Source of the DNA: Micrococcales bacterium
GTDB taxonomy: Bacteria; Actinomycetota; Actinomycetes; S36-B12; UBA10799
DNA length: 64,000 bases
NCBI GenBank assembly: GCA_016703125.1
Contig: JADJCR010000007.1
Coordinates: 62,001-126,000 of the forward strand
Direction of reading: 5' to 3'
In this document: positions 46,597 to 54,419 of the stretch, piece after piece
Layout of the letters: the number at the start of each line of letters is the position of its first letter
Position numbering within the stretch: position 1 is the first letter of the stretch
Translations under genes and position numbers: made by a program
The notes under the pieces: generated by a model
Databases searched by the model: none
The model's input: the letters and a program-made list of their open reading frames with translations, nothing else
What the model was told of the DNA's origin: nothing

Positions 46597-46899
46597 ATGG
46601 AGTGGACGTTCACCGCGGAACTGTGGGTCTGGGATGCGCGGCGGTCGGACACGTGGGTCTTCGTGACGGTCCCGCCGGACGTCAGTGGGGACATCTAGGA
46701 CGCCGCCGACGCGCGCGGGCCGCGGGCGGGGTTCGGCTCGGTCAAGGTGCAAGCGCGGATCGGTGCCACGGTGTGGACCACGTCCGTCTTCCCCGATGGC
46801 GGCGCCGGCTGCTTCGTGCTTCCGCTCAAGCGCGCGGTGCGGGAGGCCAACGGGATCGGCCCGGGGGACGAGGCGGCGGTCACGCTGGAGGTGATCTGA
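46597..46899 (+). pseudogene. DUF1905 protein with in-frame amber codon
   Basis: A 100-codon frame reads MEWTFTAELWVWDARRSDTW, then VTVPPDVSGDI, TAG at 46696-46698, and DAADARGPRAGFGSVKVQAR to TSVFPDGGAGCFVLPLKRAV and a TGA at 46897-46899. The whole is a normal DUF1905 domain (a small beta-barrel of unknown role); the stop falls in a loop where Glu or a similar residue is expected. It is either a GAG-to-TAG mutation or a sequencing error. Confidence 0.7.
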
Positions 46900-46902
46900 G
46901 GC

Positions 46903-47160
46903 CGCCGGCACCAGCCGGTGGAACTTCGCAACTGTGCCGCGGCGCCACCGCAGCCGGTCGTCGGACTTCAGCCCGGTGAGTCCCACCACCCGCAGGGTCC
47001 CGGCCTTCGCGCTCGTGTGACGCAGGGGGACCGGATCGGGCGCGAGCAACACGGAGCCTCGAGACGGTGTGGCCCGTACGCAGTGCGCGGACTGTCGTGT
47101 CCACTTGCGCAAGGTGCAGCGCAGCTGTTGCCCGGCCGGGGCAGCAGTCCGCCGTCTACA
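46903..47160 (-). pseudogene. Fragment of secreted Y-family protein
   Basis: On the minus strand the frame reads LLAPDPVPLRHTSAK, then TLRVVGLTGLKSDDRLRWRR and GTVAKFHRLVPAA. This matches the C-terminal domain of the Y proteins at 51327 and 60353 (LAPDPVAARYT, LKVLGLTG, WRRGSVQKY). The last 15 or so residues and the N-terminal part are absent, so it is a remnant. It ends next to the DUF1905 gene. Confidence 0.6.
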
Positions 47161-48418
47161 CGCGCGTCTGAAGCGGGGAGGCGAGGCCCAGTCGCCCTTC
47201 CGCATCACTGAGCACGAGCTCGTTCCACTCTGCGATCGCTTTCCGGTTCTCCGTGGACAGCTCGCGATCGCTGAGAATACTGGCCATCGGCAGGCTGCTG
47301 ACTCCCAGCTGCAGACTTGCGAGGTCGAGCAGTTGCGCGATGACGTCCTGCTCCTTCTCGTCGAAGCGATCCAGCGGCAGGGGCGCGCTGGGATCCTCAT
47401 CCTCGATGCGCACCTCGAGGCGCACTAGGGGCTTGAGACCCGACGACCGGATCTTCTCGAAGATCGCGGCGGCCCGGCCGGCCCAGGTTGCGAACTGCTG
47501 GAGGTCGTTGCCGAACGTGGCTTGGGTGTTCTGGATCGCGCGCAGTTCCGCGTTGCCGTCCCGCTCGCGCTCGTTGAGACGTTTGCGTTGGCGGTAGGCG
47601 ACGACGCCCATGACCCCGAGCGCCGGCACCGCGATCAGCCCCGAAAGGAGCGCCGCACCTCCTGCCACGCCCAAGCCACCGGAGGCCAGGGAACCGCCGC
47701 CGAGTGCGGCCAGCGTCGCGCTGCTGGCCGCCGCCCCACTCAATGCCGAGATGGCCGTGCCGGTCGATGCGGTGGCCCACGCAGCGGTCGCCGTCAACGC
47801 GCCGTAGGCGGCCACTCCACCCGCTGCCGCACCCGCCCCTGCTCCCGCGGCGGTCAGCCCGGCCGAGCGCACCAACTCCCTCTTGAGCCGCGCGTGCTGG
47901 AGCTCGAGCCGTTGCTGTTCGGTGGGGTGTTCGGGCTCCTGTGGATCCGTGGTCAGGTGCTCACGGATGTCGGGGATCCGGGCCGTGGCGGCGATGAAGG
48001 GGAGGAGGAACTCGTCGCGCACCCGATCGTGCGCGGCCACCAGTTCCTTGGTCGCCTCTCCGGTGAGTTCGTCGAGGAGTTCGGCTTCCTTGAGGATCTC
48101 CTCCTCCAGCGCGGCGTTCTCCTCCGCCTGCGGGCCGACGGCGACGCGCTTGGCCACGCTGCGCAGTCGCGAGGAGCGCGACGCCCCCAGCCCGGCGTCT
48201 GCATAGAGTTCCTCGGGCGTGGTCTGCAGCGCCTCGGCGATGCGGCTCAACCGGCTCAGCGGCGGGGAGATGACACCATGCTCGATTCGCGACACGGTGA
48301 CCCCGCCGCCCTGCCCGTAGCCGACCTCGGCGGCTAGCTTCTCCTGCGTCAGATTCAGCTCGCGACGCCGGTTGCGGATCGCCTGCCCCAGTCGCTGGGC
48401 CTCGGTGCTGTCAGACAT
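47156..48418 (-). CDS. XRE regulator fused to a glycine-rich hydrophobic domain
   Basis: A 420-residue protein with helix-turn-helix at residues 8-66 (IRNRRRELNLTQEKLAAEVG; VTVSRIEHGVISPPLSRLSR), a charged helical linker 95-180 and a hydrophobic Ala/Gly block 183-275 with AISALSGAAASSATLAALGG and GSLASGGLGVAGGAALLSG. The block ends in a Lys/Arg-rich stretch (YRQRKRLNERER), with a helical C-terminal domain from 285. The glycine-zipper block, as I recall, recurs in diverse uncharacterised bacterial proteins and could insert in membranes. It is divergent from a small membrane protein, with inverted repeats between. No known family name; function unknown. Confidence 0.75.
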   Translation of the reverse strand: MSDSTEAQRLGQAIRNRRRELNLTQEKLAAEVGYGQGGGVTVSRIEHGVISPPLSRLSRIAEALQTTPEELYADAGLGASRSSRLRSVAKRVAVGPQAEENAALEEEILKEAELLDELTGEATKELVAAHDRVRDEFLLPFIAATARIPDIREHLTTDPQEPEHPTEQQRLELQHARLKRELVRSAGLTAAGAGAGAAAGGVAAYGALTATAAWATASTGTAISALSGAAASSATLAALGGGSLASGGLGVAGGAALLSGLIAVPALGVMGVVAYRQRKRLNERERDGNAELRAIQNTQATFGNDLQQFATWAGRAAAIFEKIRSSGLKPLVRLEVRIEDEDPSAPLPLDRFDEKEQDVIAQLLDLASLQLGVSSLPMASILSDRELSTENRKAIAEWNELVLSDAEGRLGLASPLQTRV

Positions 48419-48431
48419 GCTCTCACCCTAT

Positions 48432-48485
48432 CCAACTAAGCGTTGGAAGCCTTGACTTAGCATTGCAGACAGTTCTCCGCTAAGT
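48432..48485. promoter_or_regulatory. Candidate operator region between divergent genes
   Basis: CCAACTAAGCGTTGG (48432-48446) is a palindrome with CCAAC/GTTGG arms. ACTTAGC (48455-48461) and GCTAAGT (48479-48485) are exact inverted copies 17 bases apart. All share the core CTAAG/CTTAG. They lie between the XRE fusion start (48418) and the small membrane protein (48539) and could bind the regulator's own helix-turn-helix. Confidence 0.55.
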
Positions 48486-48538
48486 TCCAGCGAATGGGGG
48501 GCAGTCATGACCCACCACCTGAGGAACGGAGTAGAGGG

Positions 48539-48862
48539 ATGAGCAAGGCCCGGGAAGACGCAAGCATCGTCGGACTCGTCATGATGGCCGGCGCCCTGGT
48601 CGCCGGGGGAGCGGCGGGAGCGTCGCACCTCGTCGAAAGGGCGAACCGCAAGCGCAACCTGCAGCGTCAGCGAGAGTCGCGGGAAGCGGTGCACGAGGCG
48701 GTGCAGGCCGAGATCGAACTCGCCGACCTCAAGCGCGAGGCGGCCCTGCGCGGCGTCGACGTGAGCTTCGTCGAGCAGGAGTGCCGGACTGCCATCGACG
48801 GAAATGGCTCGGTGCAACACGTGCGCGAGTTGATCGCGGCGGTGCGGGGGAGTATGTCTTGA
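48539..48862 (+). CDS. Small single-pass membrane protein with coiled coil
   Basis: A 107-residue protein starting at ATG 48539 after GGAGTAGAGGG (an ATG at 48494 is possible). One hydrophobic helix, SIVGLVMMAGALVAGGAAGA (residues 9-28), is followed by a charged helix RQRESREAVHEAVQAEIELA. It then ends in an acidic segment with VEQECRTAIDG. No family recognised. It is divergent from the XRE fusion across the shared operator-like region, so the two are probably co-regulated. Confidence 0.68.
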   Translation: MSKAREDASIVGLVMMAGALVAGGAAGASHLVERANRKRNLQRQRESREAVHEAVQAEIELADLKREAALRGVDVSFVEQECRTAIDGNGSVQHVRELIAAVRGSMS

Positions 48863-48887
48863 CGAATGCGTCCTGGAACGCTACCGG

Positions 48888-48923
48888 CAGCTGACATTCG
48901 TCAGCTGGCCTGAGGCTGCCTCA
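48888..48923 (+). terminator. Tandem hairpins after the small membrane protein gene
   Basis: CAGCTGAC, loop ATTC, GTCAGCTG forms a perfect 8-bp stem at 48888-48907, closely followed by TGAGG/CCTCA at about 48911-48923. No T-run follows, so it is a possible intrinsic terminator for the small membrane protein gene or an RNA structure. Confidence 0.4.
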
Positions 48924-48980
48924 GCTGCTTCCCGGTACCGTGCAACATGTGAACGCGCGCACCCCGACCGGCTGCATCCG

Positions 48981-49928
48981 ATGAGTGGCGGCCTCGCTGC
49001 GCTGCTCGACGACATCGCCACGCTTGCGCGCGCGGCCGCAGCCTCGATCGACGACGTGGCCGCCGGCGCGGGCAAGGCGAGCGCGAAGGCCGCAGGTGTG
49101 ATCGTCGACGACACCGCGGTGACCCCGCGTTACGTGACCGGCATCGCACCCGAGCGCGAGTTGCCGATGATCAAGCGGATCGCGGTCGGCTCGCTGCGCA
49201 ACAAACTGCTGATCATCCTGCCCGTCGCGCTGCTACTCAGTGAACTGCTCCCGGGGCTGCTGACGCCGATCCTGATGGTCGGCGGTGCCTACCTGTGCTT
49301 CGAGGGCGCGGAGAAACTGTGGGAGATGGCGCGCCCCCATGAGCATGGCGTGGAGGAGCCGGTCGTGCTGCAGGGCCAGGAAGCTGAGGACCAGCTCGTG
49401 CGCAGCGCGGTGCGCACCGACCTGATCCTGTCCGCCGAGATCATGGTGATCGCGCTCAACGAGGTCGCCGACGAGAGCCTGCTTGCCCGGGCCATGATCC
49501 TGATCATCGTCGCGTTCGCGATCACCGCGGGCGTGTACGGCGTGGTCGCACTGATCGTGAAGATGGACGACGTCGGCCTCAAGCTCGCCCGTGGGCGACG
49601 CGGCGGCGCGGCGGCGTTCGGCCGCGGGCTATTGCGGGCGATGCCGATCGTGCTCGCCGTGCTCGCCAACCTGGGCCTGGCGGCGATGCTGTGGGTCGGC
49701 GGCCACATCCTGCTCGGCGGCCTCGACGAACTCGGCGTGCATGTGTTCTACGACTTCGTACACGGGCTCGAGGCTGACGTTCACCACGGCGCTGCCGGCT
49801 GGCTGGTGAACACCGTATTCTCCGCACTGCTCGGCCTGCTCGTCGGCGCGATCATCGTGGCGGTGATGCACCTCTTCGCTCACTTCCGCGGCGGCGGACA
49901 TGGTGATGCCGAGGTCACGGCGGCCTAG
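48981..49928 (+). CDS. DUF808 (YedI-like) membrane protein
   Basis: A 315-residue inner-membrane protein. The N-terminal MSGGLAALLDDIATLARAAA, then ASIDDVAAGAGKASAKAAGV, then DDTAVTPRYVTGI and MIKRIAVGSLRNKLLIILP are characteristic of DUF808. Several membrane helices follow, and the C-terminus is His-rich. E. coli YedI belongs here; function unknown. ATG 48981 is taken because family homology begins there. Confidence 0.88.
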   Translation: MSGGLAALLDDIATLARAAAASIDDVAAGAGKASAKAAGVIVDDTAVTPRYVTGIAPERELPMIKRIAVGSLRNKLLIILPVALLLSELLPGLLTPILMVGGAYLCFEGAEKLWEMARPHEHGVEEPVVLQGQEAEDQLVRSAVRTDLILSAEIMVIALNEVADESLLARAMILIIVAFAITAGVYGVVALIVKMDDVGLKLARGRRGGAAAFGRGLLRAMPIVLAVLANLGLAAMLWVGGHILLGGLDELGVHVFYDFVHGLEADVHHGAAGWLVNTVFSALLGLLVGAIIVAVMHLFAHFRGGGHGDAEVTAA

Positions 49929-49975
49929 AGTCCTTGCCCGACCGTTGTCATGCGGGGGTCGCCAACGACCGCAAC

Positions 49976-50390
49976 CGAGGCGTACGTGTTGCGGCGAAAC
50001 GGGGACGGCCACCTGCGCATGGCGGGATCGGTGCCAGTCCGCGCCTGCCTCCACGCGCCCGGCCTGCTGGAGGCTTCAGTGGCTCGTCACTCAGGCCACG
50101 GCCTTCGGTCCGAGGTCTATCCCGATCGTGCGTGCCAGGGGCCGCTGCCTTGTTGCAGTCGATCGCCAATGCTCACGCACTTGTGGACGGCAACAAGAGA
50201 CTCGCTTGTGGCAGCGACGATCGCGTTACTGGGCGTCAACGGCCAACGGGTTGACGTTGCCCCAACGAGCTGGCCTACGTACGGGTGCTGGCCGTCGTTG
50301 CTGGGGAGTGCGATGACGTCACGGAGATGGCCCTGCTGCTGCGTGGCCGGGTGGCGTGGAGTTGGCTTCCTCGCGTGCCGTGAGTCGATA
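49976..50390 (+). pseudogene. Doc (Fic-family) toxin remnant
   Basis: Pieces in different frames make one Doc protein: LLEASVAR, SEVYPDRACQG, LLQSIANAHALVDGNKRLA with the diagnostic HxxxDGNKR motif, TIALLGVNGQRVD, and PNELAYVRVLAVVAGECDDV then TEMALLLRG. At least three frameshifts separate them, so the toxin, which phosphorylates elongation factor Tu in known cases, cannot be made as sequenced. No Phd-type partner is present upstream. Confidence 0.65.
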
Positions 50391-50431
50391 GTTGGGTAAT
50401 CACGTGCAACTGGGTTGCACCTCGCTACCGG
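50391..50431. repeat. Palindromic repeat, family A, copy 2
   Basis: GTTGGGTAATCACGTGCAAC, TGG, GTTGCACCTCGCTACCGGA. The centre GTGCAAC/GTTGCAC is a perfect hairpin. Sits between the Doc remnant and the secreted X1 gene. Confidence 0.75.
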
Positions 50432-50494
50432 ACTTCGCCGCCCGCGGCAAGGCGGCCAGCTCGGCGCCGGGCGCCGCGCACCTGCCGGTATTCC

Positions 50495-51322
50495 TCAGGG
50501 CATGGACCCCCAGTACCACTCGAGGTCGCCGCCGACCGACATCCGTAAGTGGGTGGAGCGCATAGCGCCGTTGTACCGGGCGCGAATCGTCATGCTGGTG
50601 AAGTGGCCGTTCCTTGGCCGGCTCAAGGTGACACGGGCCTTTCGCGACGACCAACATTCGACTCCGCAGTACGCCCAGAGGGTGCCCAGGCCCTTCGCCT
50701 TATGCCGGTTCCACACCCGCCACGTCAGGTGTCCCTCGTTCTTTCCCCACGTGAGGCGTCCCAGCACTGTGTCGGAGGTGTAGCCGATGTGAGACGGCCT
50801 CGTGACGAACTTCCCGGAATTCACGTCGTCCAGCACAGTCACCGCCGAGGCCGCGGCAGTCCCCTCGCGCACGGTCGCTGCCCAAGGGCAGACCGCCCGC
50901 CACCGCGCCGGCGTGGTCACTCGGGCCGTCTCAACGAGCCGGTCGCCCGTTGTGGTCCCGGTGATGAAGTCCGACCTACTGACCCGGCGCCAATCATCGA
51001 CGGTTCCGAGTGCGTACTTGACCCGTGGCATCCCGTGCCGGATGCGCCACGTCACGGCGACCTTCTCGTCGGAGTACAGCCGAAACACGCCTTTCATTCG
51101 CACGCGGTCGCCGTCGCGACGGCCGGACAGACAGACGCGTCCTTCGAAGAACCGACCGTGGGCCCAGTACTTCCCGCCTCGTCGGATGACCACCATGCCG
51201 CCGGTCCACACGCCGGGGTCGCGATCCAACCAGTAGTCGACCCGGGTGCTGCTGGCAGTCGCAGCGGGGGCCACGATGCCAGCGAGCGCGAAGGCCAACA
51301 GAACGATCATCAACCGTCGCAT
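50495..51322 (-). CDS. Secreted protein X1, unknown function
   Basis: A 275-residue exported protein with signal peptide MRRLMIVLLAFALAGIVAPA to ATASS. The N-terminal third, DYWLDRDPGVWTGGMVVIRR then GGKYWAHGRFFEGRVCLSGR, is almost identical in X2 (59392). The remainder diverges and includes ECWSSRKARVTLSRP. No enzyme motif. It starts four bases after the Y1 gene ends, so Y1 and X1 form an operon; the same order recurs at 59.4-60.9 kb. Confidence 0.72.
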   Translation of the reverse strand: MRRLMIVLLAFALAGIVAPAATASSTRVDYWLDRDPGVWTGGMVVIRRGGKYWAHGRFFEGRVCLSGRRDGDRVRMKGVFRLYSDEKVAVTWRIRHGMPRVKYALGTVDDWRRVSRSDFITGTTTGDRLVETARVTTPARWRAVCPWAATVREGTAAASAVTVLDDVNSGKFVTRPSHIGYTSDTVLGRLTWGKNEGHLTWRVWNRHKAKGLGTLWAYCGVECWSSRKARVTLSRPRNGHFTSMTIRARYNGAMRSTHLRMSVGGDLEWYWGSMP

Positions 51323-51326
51323 CGCC

Positions 51327-52342
51327 TCACCCCACCGGCTTGAAGGTGCGGCACCACTGGCCGGTGTTGCCGACCGCGTCGGGCACTAACTTGAAGTACT
51401 TCTGCACGCTGCCGCGCCGCCACGGGAGGCGGTCCTCAGACACCGATCCGGTCAATCCGAGCACCTTGAGCTTGCCGCCCTTCTTGCGGATCGTGTACCG
51501 GGCCGCGACGGGGTCGGGTGCCAGGCGCTGCTCCTTGCCCACGAACTTCTTGCCGCGCAACGTCCCCCACGAGCAGTACGTCCCATCGCCCGGGTAACTC
51601 CCCTCATCGCGGTAGAGGCGCAGTTTCGCCCCGGAGCGCCACAGGCGCAGCATCTGGTACGTACCGCCGGCGGGCTTGATCCACACCGACGCACCGTTGG
51701 GCACGCGACTGGCGACGGCCACGGCGGCGGTCAGCCCGGAGTCGAAGCAGTACGGTCCCTGCTGGATGCCCAGGCCGCCCTTGTTCGTGCGGTCCATGTT
51801 CAGGTCGTCGCGCAACGTCGGCTGCGTGGGGCTCGCCCAGGCGCGGATCACGTACCGCCCGGGCGCAGCCGGTGGAATGGTCCGGTTCACGGAACGCTGC
51901 GTGCGCACCCGCACTGTCGCCCGCGGCTTGTCCGTCCCCGCCCAGCAGTACGACGCCCGCTTGCCCTGCGCGGAAGCGAACCACCCGACTCTGGAGCCCA
52001 CTGGGTTGTCGGCGTAGTGCAGGGCGACCATCGGTACCGATCCGCCCCCGTCGTACTTGCCTGCATCGAGTTCGAATGACAGGCCCCGCGTCGTCGAGGT
52101 CGGAACCGCCAGGCGTGCCACTCCCTTGCGCACCTTCGCCGACTTGCGCCAGGTGACGGAGTCGTCGATGGCGTCCCACCCGGGTGCACGCTGTGCACGG
52201 CGGTCACCTTGCAGCCGTTGCAGTCCGCCACGCGGATGGCCAGGTCGGTGCTGTCAGCCAGGGCGGGTGCGCCTGCGACGCCGAGTGCCCCGGCGGCCGT
52301 CACAGTCACGAGAAGCAGTCGGCGAGATCCCCCGTTGATCAT
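51327..52342 (-). CDS. Secreted protein Y1, unknown function, frameshifted near 5' end
   Basis: ATG 52342 opens MINGGSRRLLLVTVTAAGAL, a signal peptide, then VADCNGCKVTAVHSV. One G seems missing at about 52178-52184; correcting it joins the frame that runs to 51327 (SAKVRKGVARLAVPTSTTRG; later GGTYQMLRLWRSGAKLRLYR and LAPDPVAARYTIRKKGG). The C-terminal domain with WGTLRGKKFVGKEQR and WCRTFKPVG is shared with Y2 and with the fragment at 46903. The DCxGC motif near the N-terminus is kept in all copies. Function unknown; likely disulfide-containing extracellular protein. Confidence 0.7.
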
Positions 52343-52368
52343 GGTCCGAGCGTATCCCGAGGGACCAT

Positions 52369-52421
52369 AACAAGATCAGATCTTCTGCGGAATCGACCCC
52401 ACCGCGCGACCGCTGCGCGTT
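52369..52421. promoter_or_regulatory. Shared upstream motif, copy before Y1
   Basis: AACAAGATCAGATCTTCTGC, followed by GGAATCGACCCCACCGCGCG, closely matches a stretch at 53108-53160 and, less well, 60921-60946. All three lie just upstream of signal-peptide genes. AAGATC/GATCTT arms make it near-palindromic, so a common regulator site is possible. Confidence 0.4.
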
Positions 52422-52587
52422 CGGGATCGGACGCCGACCTCAAGCGCGAGACCGCCTGGCGCCGCCGGGCTGCGTGTCTTTGTGCAAACACCTGTCGACT
52501 CAGTTGCGGGATATTCACCACGTCGGATCGGCGGGTTGACGCTGCCTGAGACGGCCCGTACAGTTTTCTGTACAGGGAGGTTCGAGC

Positions 52588-52848
52588 ATGAAGACGATGA
52601 GTTACACGGAATCGCGGAAGCGCTACGCGGAAGTCCTGGATTCCGTGGTCAACGACCGCGAAGAGGTCGTCATCACCCGCGCCGGTCACGAGCCGGTCGT
52701 GATCGTCTCGCTGGCCGACTTCGAGTCCCTGCGCGAAACCGCCTACCTGCTGCGTTCACCAGCCAATGCCCGCCGACTGCTCGATGCGATGCAGCGATTG
52801 GAGGCCGGGGCAGGCGCGGAGCATGCGCTTCTGGATGACGAAGGGTGA
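52588..52848 (+). CDS. Phd/YefM-family antitoxin
   Basis: An 86-residue antitoxin. MKTMSYTESRKRYAEVLDSV then EVVITRAGHEPVVIVSLADF is the Phd/YefM DNA-binding domain, and the acidic C-terminus should bind the toxin. ATG 52588 follows ACAGGGAGGTTCGAGC. The toxin's GTG overlaps its TGA (GTGA), so they are co-translated. Confidence 0.88.
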   Translation: MKTMSYTESRKRYAEVLDSVVNDREEVVITRAGHEPVVIVSLADFESLRETAYLLRSPANARRLLDAMQRLEAGAGAEHALLDDEG

Positions 52849-53105
52849 GGTTGGTCTGGGACGAAAACGCCTGGGAGGACTACTTGTGGTGGCAAGCCCA
52901 GGACCGCAGGACGCTCAGGCGCATCAACGCGCTCATCCAGGGCATCCTCCGTCACGGAAATGAGGGCCTGGGCAAACCCGAACCGCTCAAGCACGACTCC
53001 GCCGGCTACTGGTCCCGTCGCATCGATGATCAGCACCGGCTGGTCTACAAACTGGCTGGGGACGAGGTTCGGGTCGCCGCCTGCAGCTACCACTATGGGA
53101 AATAG
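52845..53105 (+). CDS. Txe/YoeB-family mRNA-cleaving toxin
   Basis: An 86-residue RelE-superfamily toxin with VRLVWDENAWEDYLWWQAQD, GKPEPLKHDSAGYWSRRIDD, QHRLVYKL and C-terminal AACSYHYGK. The conserved E, R, H and terminal Y used for ribosome-dependent mRNA cleavage in YoeB are all there. Overlaps the antitoxin by 4 bases. Intact and probably active; flanked by secreted-protein genes. Confidence 0.88.
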   Translation: MRLVWDENAWEDYLWWQAQDRRTLRRINALIQGILRHGNEGLGKPEPLKHDSAGYWSRRIDDQHRLVYKLAGDEVRVAACSYHYGK

Positions 53106-53107
53106 CG

Positions 53108-53160
53108 AACAAGATCAACTCTTCTGCCGAATCGGCTCCCCCCGCGGCCGCCGCGCGTTA
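53108..53160. promoter_or_regulatory. Shared upstream motif, copy before the PPC-domain protein
   Basis: AACAAGATCAACTCTTCTGC, then CGAATCGGCTCC and GCCGCGCGTTA, corresponds to 52369-52421. It sits 30 bases upstream of the start at 53190, in the same orientation as the gene. Confidence 0.4.
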
Positions 53161-53189
53161 GGCTCTGGAGCGGCAAGAAGGGGGATTTC

Positions 53190-54254
53190 ATGCGCAAGGT
53201 ATTCATTCTCACGATGGCCTTGGTCGCCAGCGTTCTCGGTGCGGCACCCGCGTCGGCCGAGCCGGAGCCGGATAACTGGATCTGGCAGGCGACCGGTCCG
53301 GTGACCACTCCGACGATCACTGGGAACATCGCGTCCAACAACGACTACGACTGGTACATGATTTACGCGGCCAGCCAATCTCAGTTGGCCATCACCCTGC
53401 AGACCTCGACGTGCGGAAGTGACCACAGCCTCGCCTTGTACGACAGCGCCGGGGACCAGATCACCTACAGGTACGGGTCGCAGACCAAGCCGTCGACGAT
53501 CAACTACACGACGGGTATCGGCACGACCAGGTACTTCCTGCGCATGCGAGGCTCCTGCATCGGTTCCTATCGGGTCGACGTGTCGCCGGCCGCGGCTCTA
53601 TTGGGTGGTTCTCCGATGCCCAACAACACCGTGAAGACCGGGGAGCCGAACGAGAACGCGGACCAAGCGCAAGGGCCGTTGTCGGCCGATGTCGTTTACG
53701 TCGGTGCCGGGGAGACCTCCAACGACGAGGACTGGTTCTACTTCTACGCGAGTGCCGCCTTCAACGTCACCGCCACCTCGGGGGATAGCTGCGACGGGTC
53801 GATTGCGCTCTACGACCAGGAACGGGATCAGATCACCTACCGGTACTACGCGGACAACACCTTCGACACCATCGCGCACACGCCGACCTCTTGGCAGCTC
53901 CACTACCTGAGGGTCCGCAGTGACTGTGACGGAGGCGCCTACCGCTTCTCCATCTCGCCTGCCTCTGCCATCCAGGCTGGACCCGCTCCCGCCCCCACGG
54001 CGCCCGCACCCATGACCGGCCTGGCGTACCGCAAGACGAAGAAGACGGTGGTGGTGTACTGGGCGGCGATCGGCGGTGCCACGGGCTATCAGGTCCGGAT
54101 GCGCAAGGGCTCGAAGTGGGGTGCGTGGAAGTCCACGGCGAACACGTGGAAGAGCTACAAGCGCAAGAAACTGCCCAAGGTGACGAAGGTCCGGGCTCGT
54201 GCCACCAACGCCGTGGGTGCCGGCGCCGCCCAGACCATCAGGGTGCGCCGCTAG
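53190..54254 (+). CDS. Secreted protein with two PPC-like domains and a fibronectin III-like domain
   Basis: A 354-residue exported protein, ATG 53190 after AAGAAGGGGG; signal peptide KVFILTMALVASVLGAAPAS to AE. Two related beta-domains (NNDYDWYMIYAASQSQLAIT; SNDEDWFYFYASAAFNVTAT), each with 'L(A/)LYD...DQITYR' and paired Cys, are pre-peptidase C-terminal-like. A fibronectin III-like domain and a basic tail RVRR follow. Probably a non-catalytic extracellular binding protein. Confidence 0.75.
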   Translation: MRKVFILTMALVASVLGAAPASAEPEPDNWIWQATGPVTTPTITGNIASNNDYDWYMIYAASQSQLAITLQTSTCGSDHSLALYDSAGDQITYRYGSQTKPSTINYTTGIGTTRYFLRMRGSCIGSYRVDVSPAAALLGGSPMPNNTVKTGEPNENADQAQGPLSADVVYVGAGETSNDEDWFYFYASAAFNVTATSGDSCDGSIALYDQERDQITYRYYADNTFDTIAHTPTSWQLHYLRVRSDCDGGAYRFSISPASAIQAGPAPAPTAPAPMTGLAYRKTKKTVVVYWAAIGGATGYQVRMRKGSKWGAWKSTANTWKSYKRKKLPKVTKVRARATNAVGAGAAQTIRVRR

Positions 54255-54269
54255 CCGCCGCCGACCGAA

Positions 54270-54310
54270 GTTGGGTAACCACGGTCAACCGGGTTGCACC
54301 TCGTTACCCG
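54270..54310. repeat. Palindromic repeat, family A, copy 3
   Basis: GTTGGGTAACCACGGTCAAC, CGGGTTGCACCTC, GTTACCCG. Lies 15 bases after the stop of the PPC-domain protein, a position fitting a transcription terminator. Confidence 0.75.
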
Positions 54311-54419
54311 CCGCACCAGTCGGAGCCAAGCCACCCGAATGTGCGCATCCTTGAGTCCGCGTGGGGAGGTGCCCGGCTATGCTTCCACGGGATCAAGGCG
54401 GGGATTCGAGTCTGGGGTT

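Noticed and set aside
48451..48485. TTGACT at 48452 as a -35 promoter box
   Set aside because: No acceptable -10 hexamer lies 16-19 bases downstream, so only the inverted repeats are reported.
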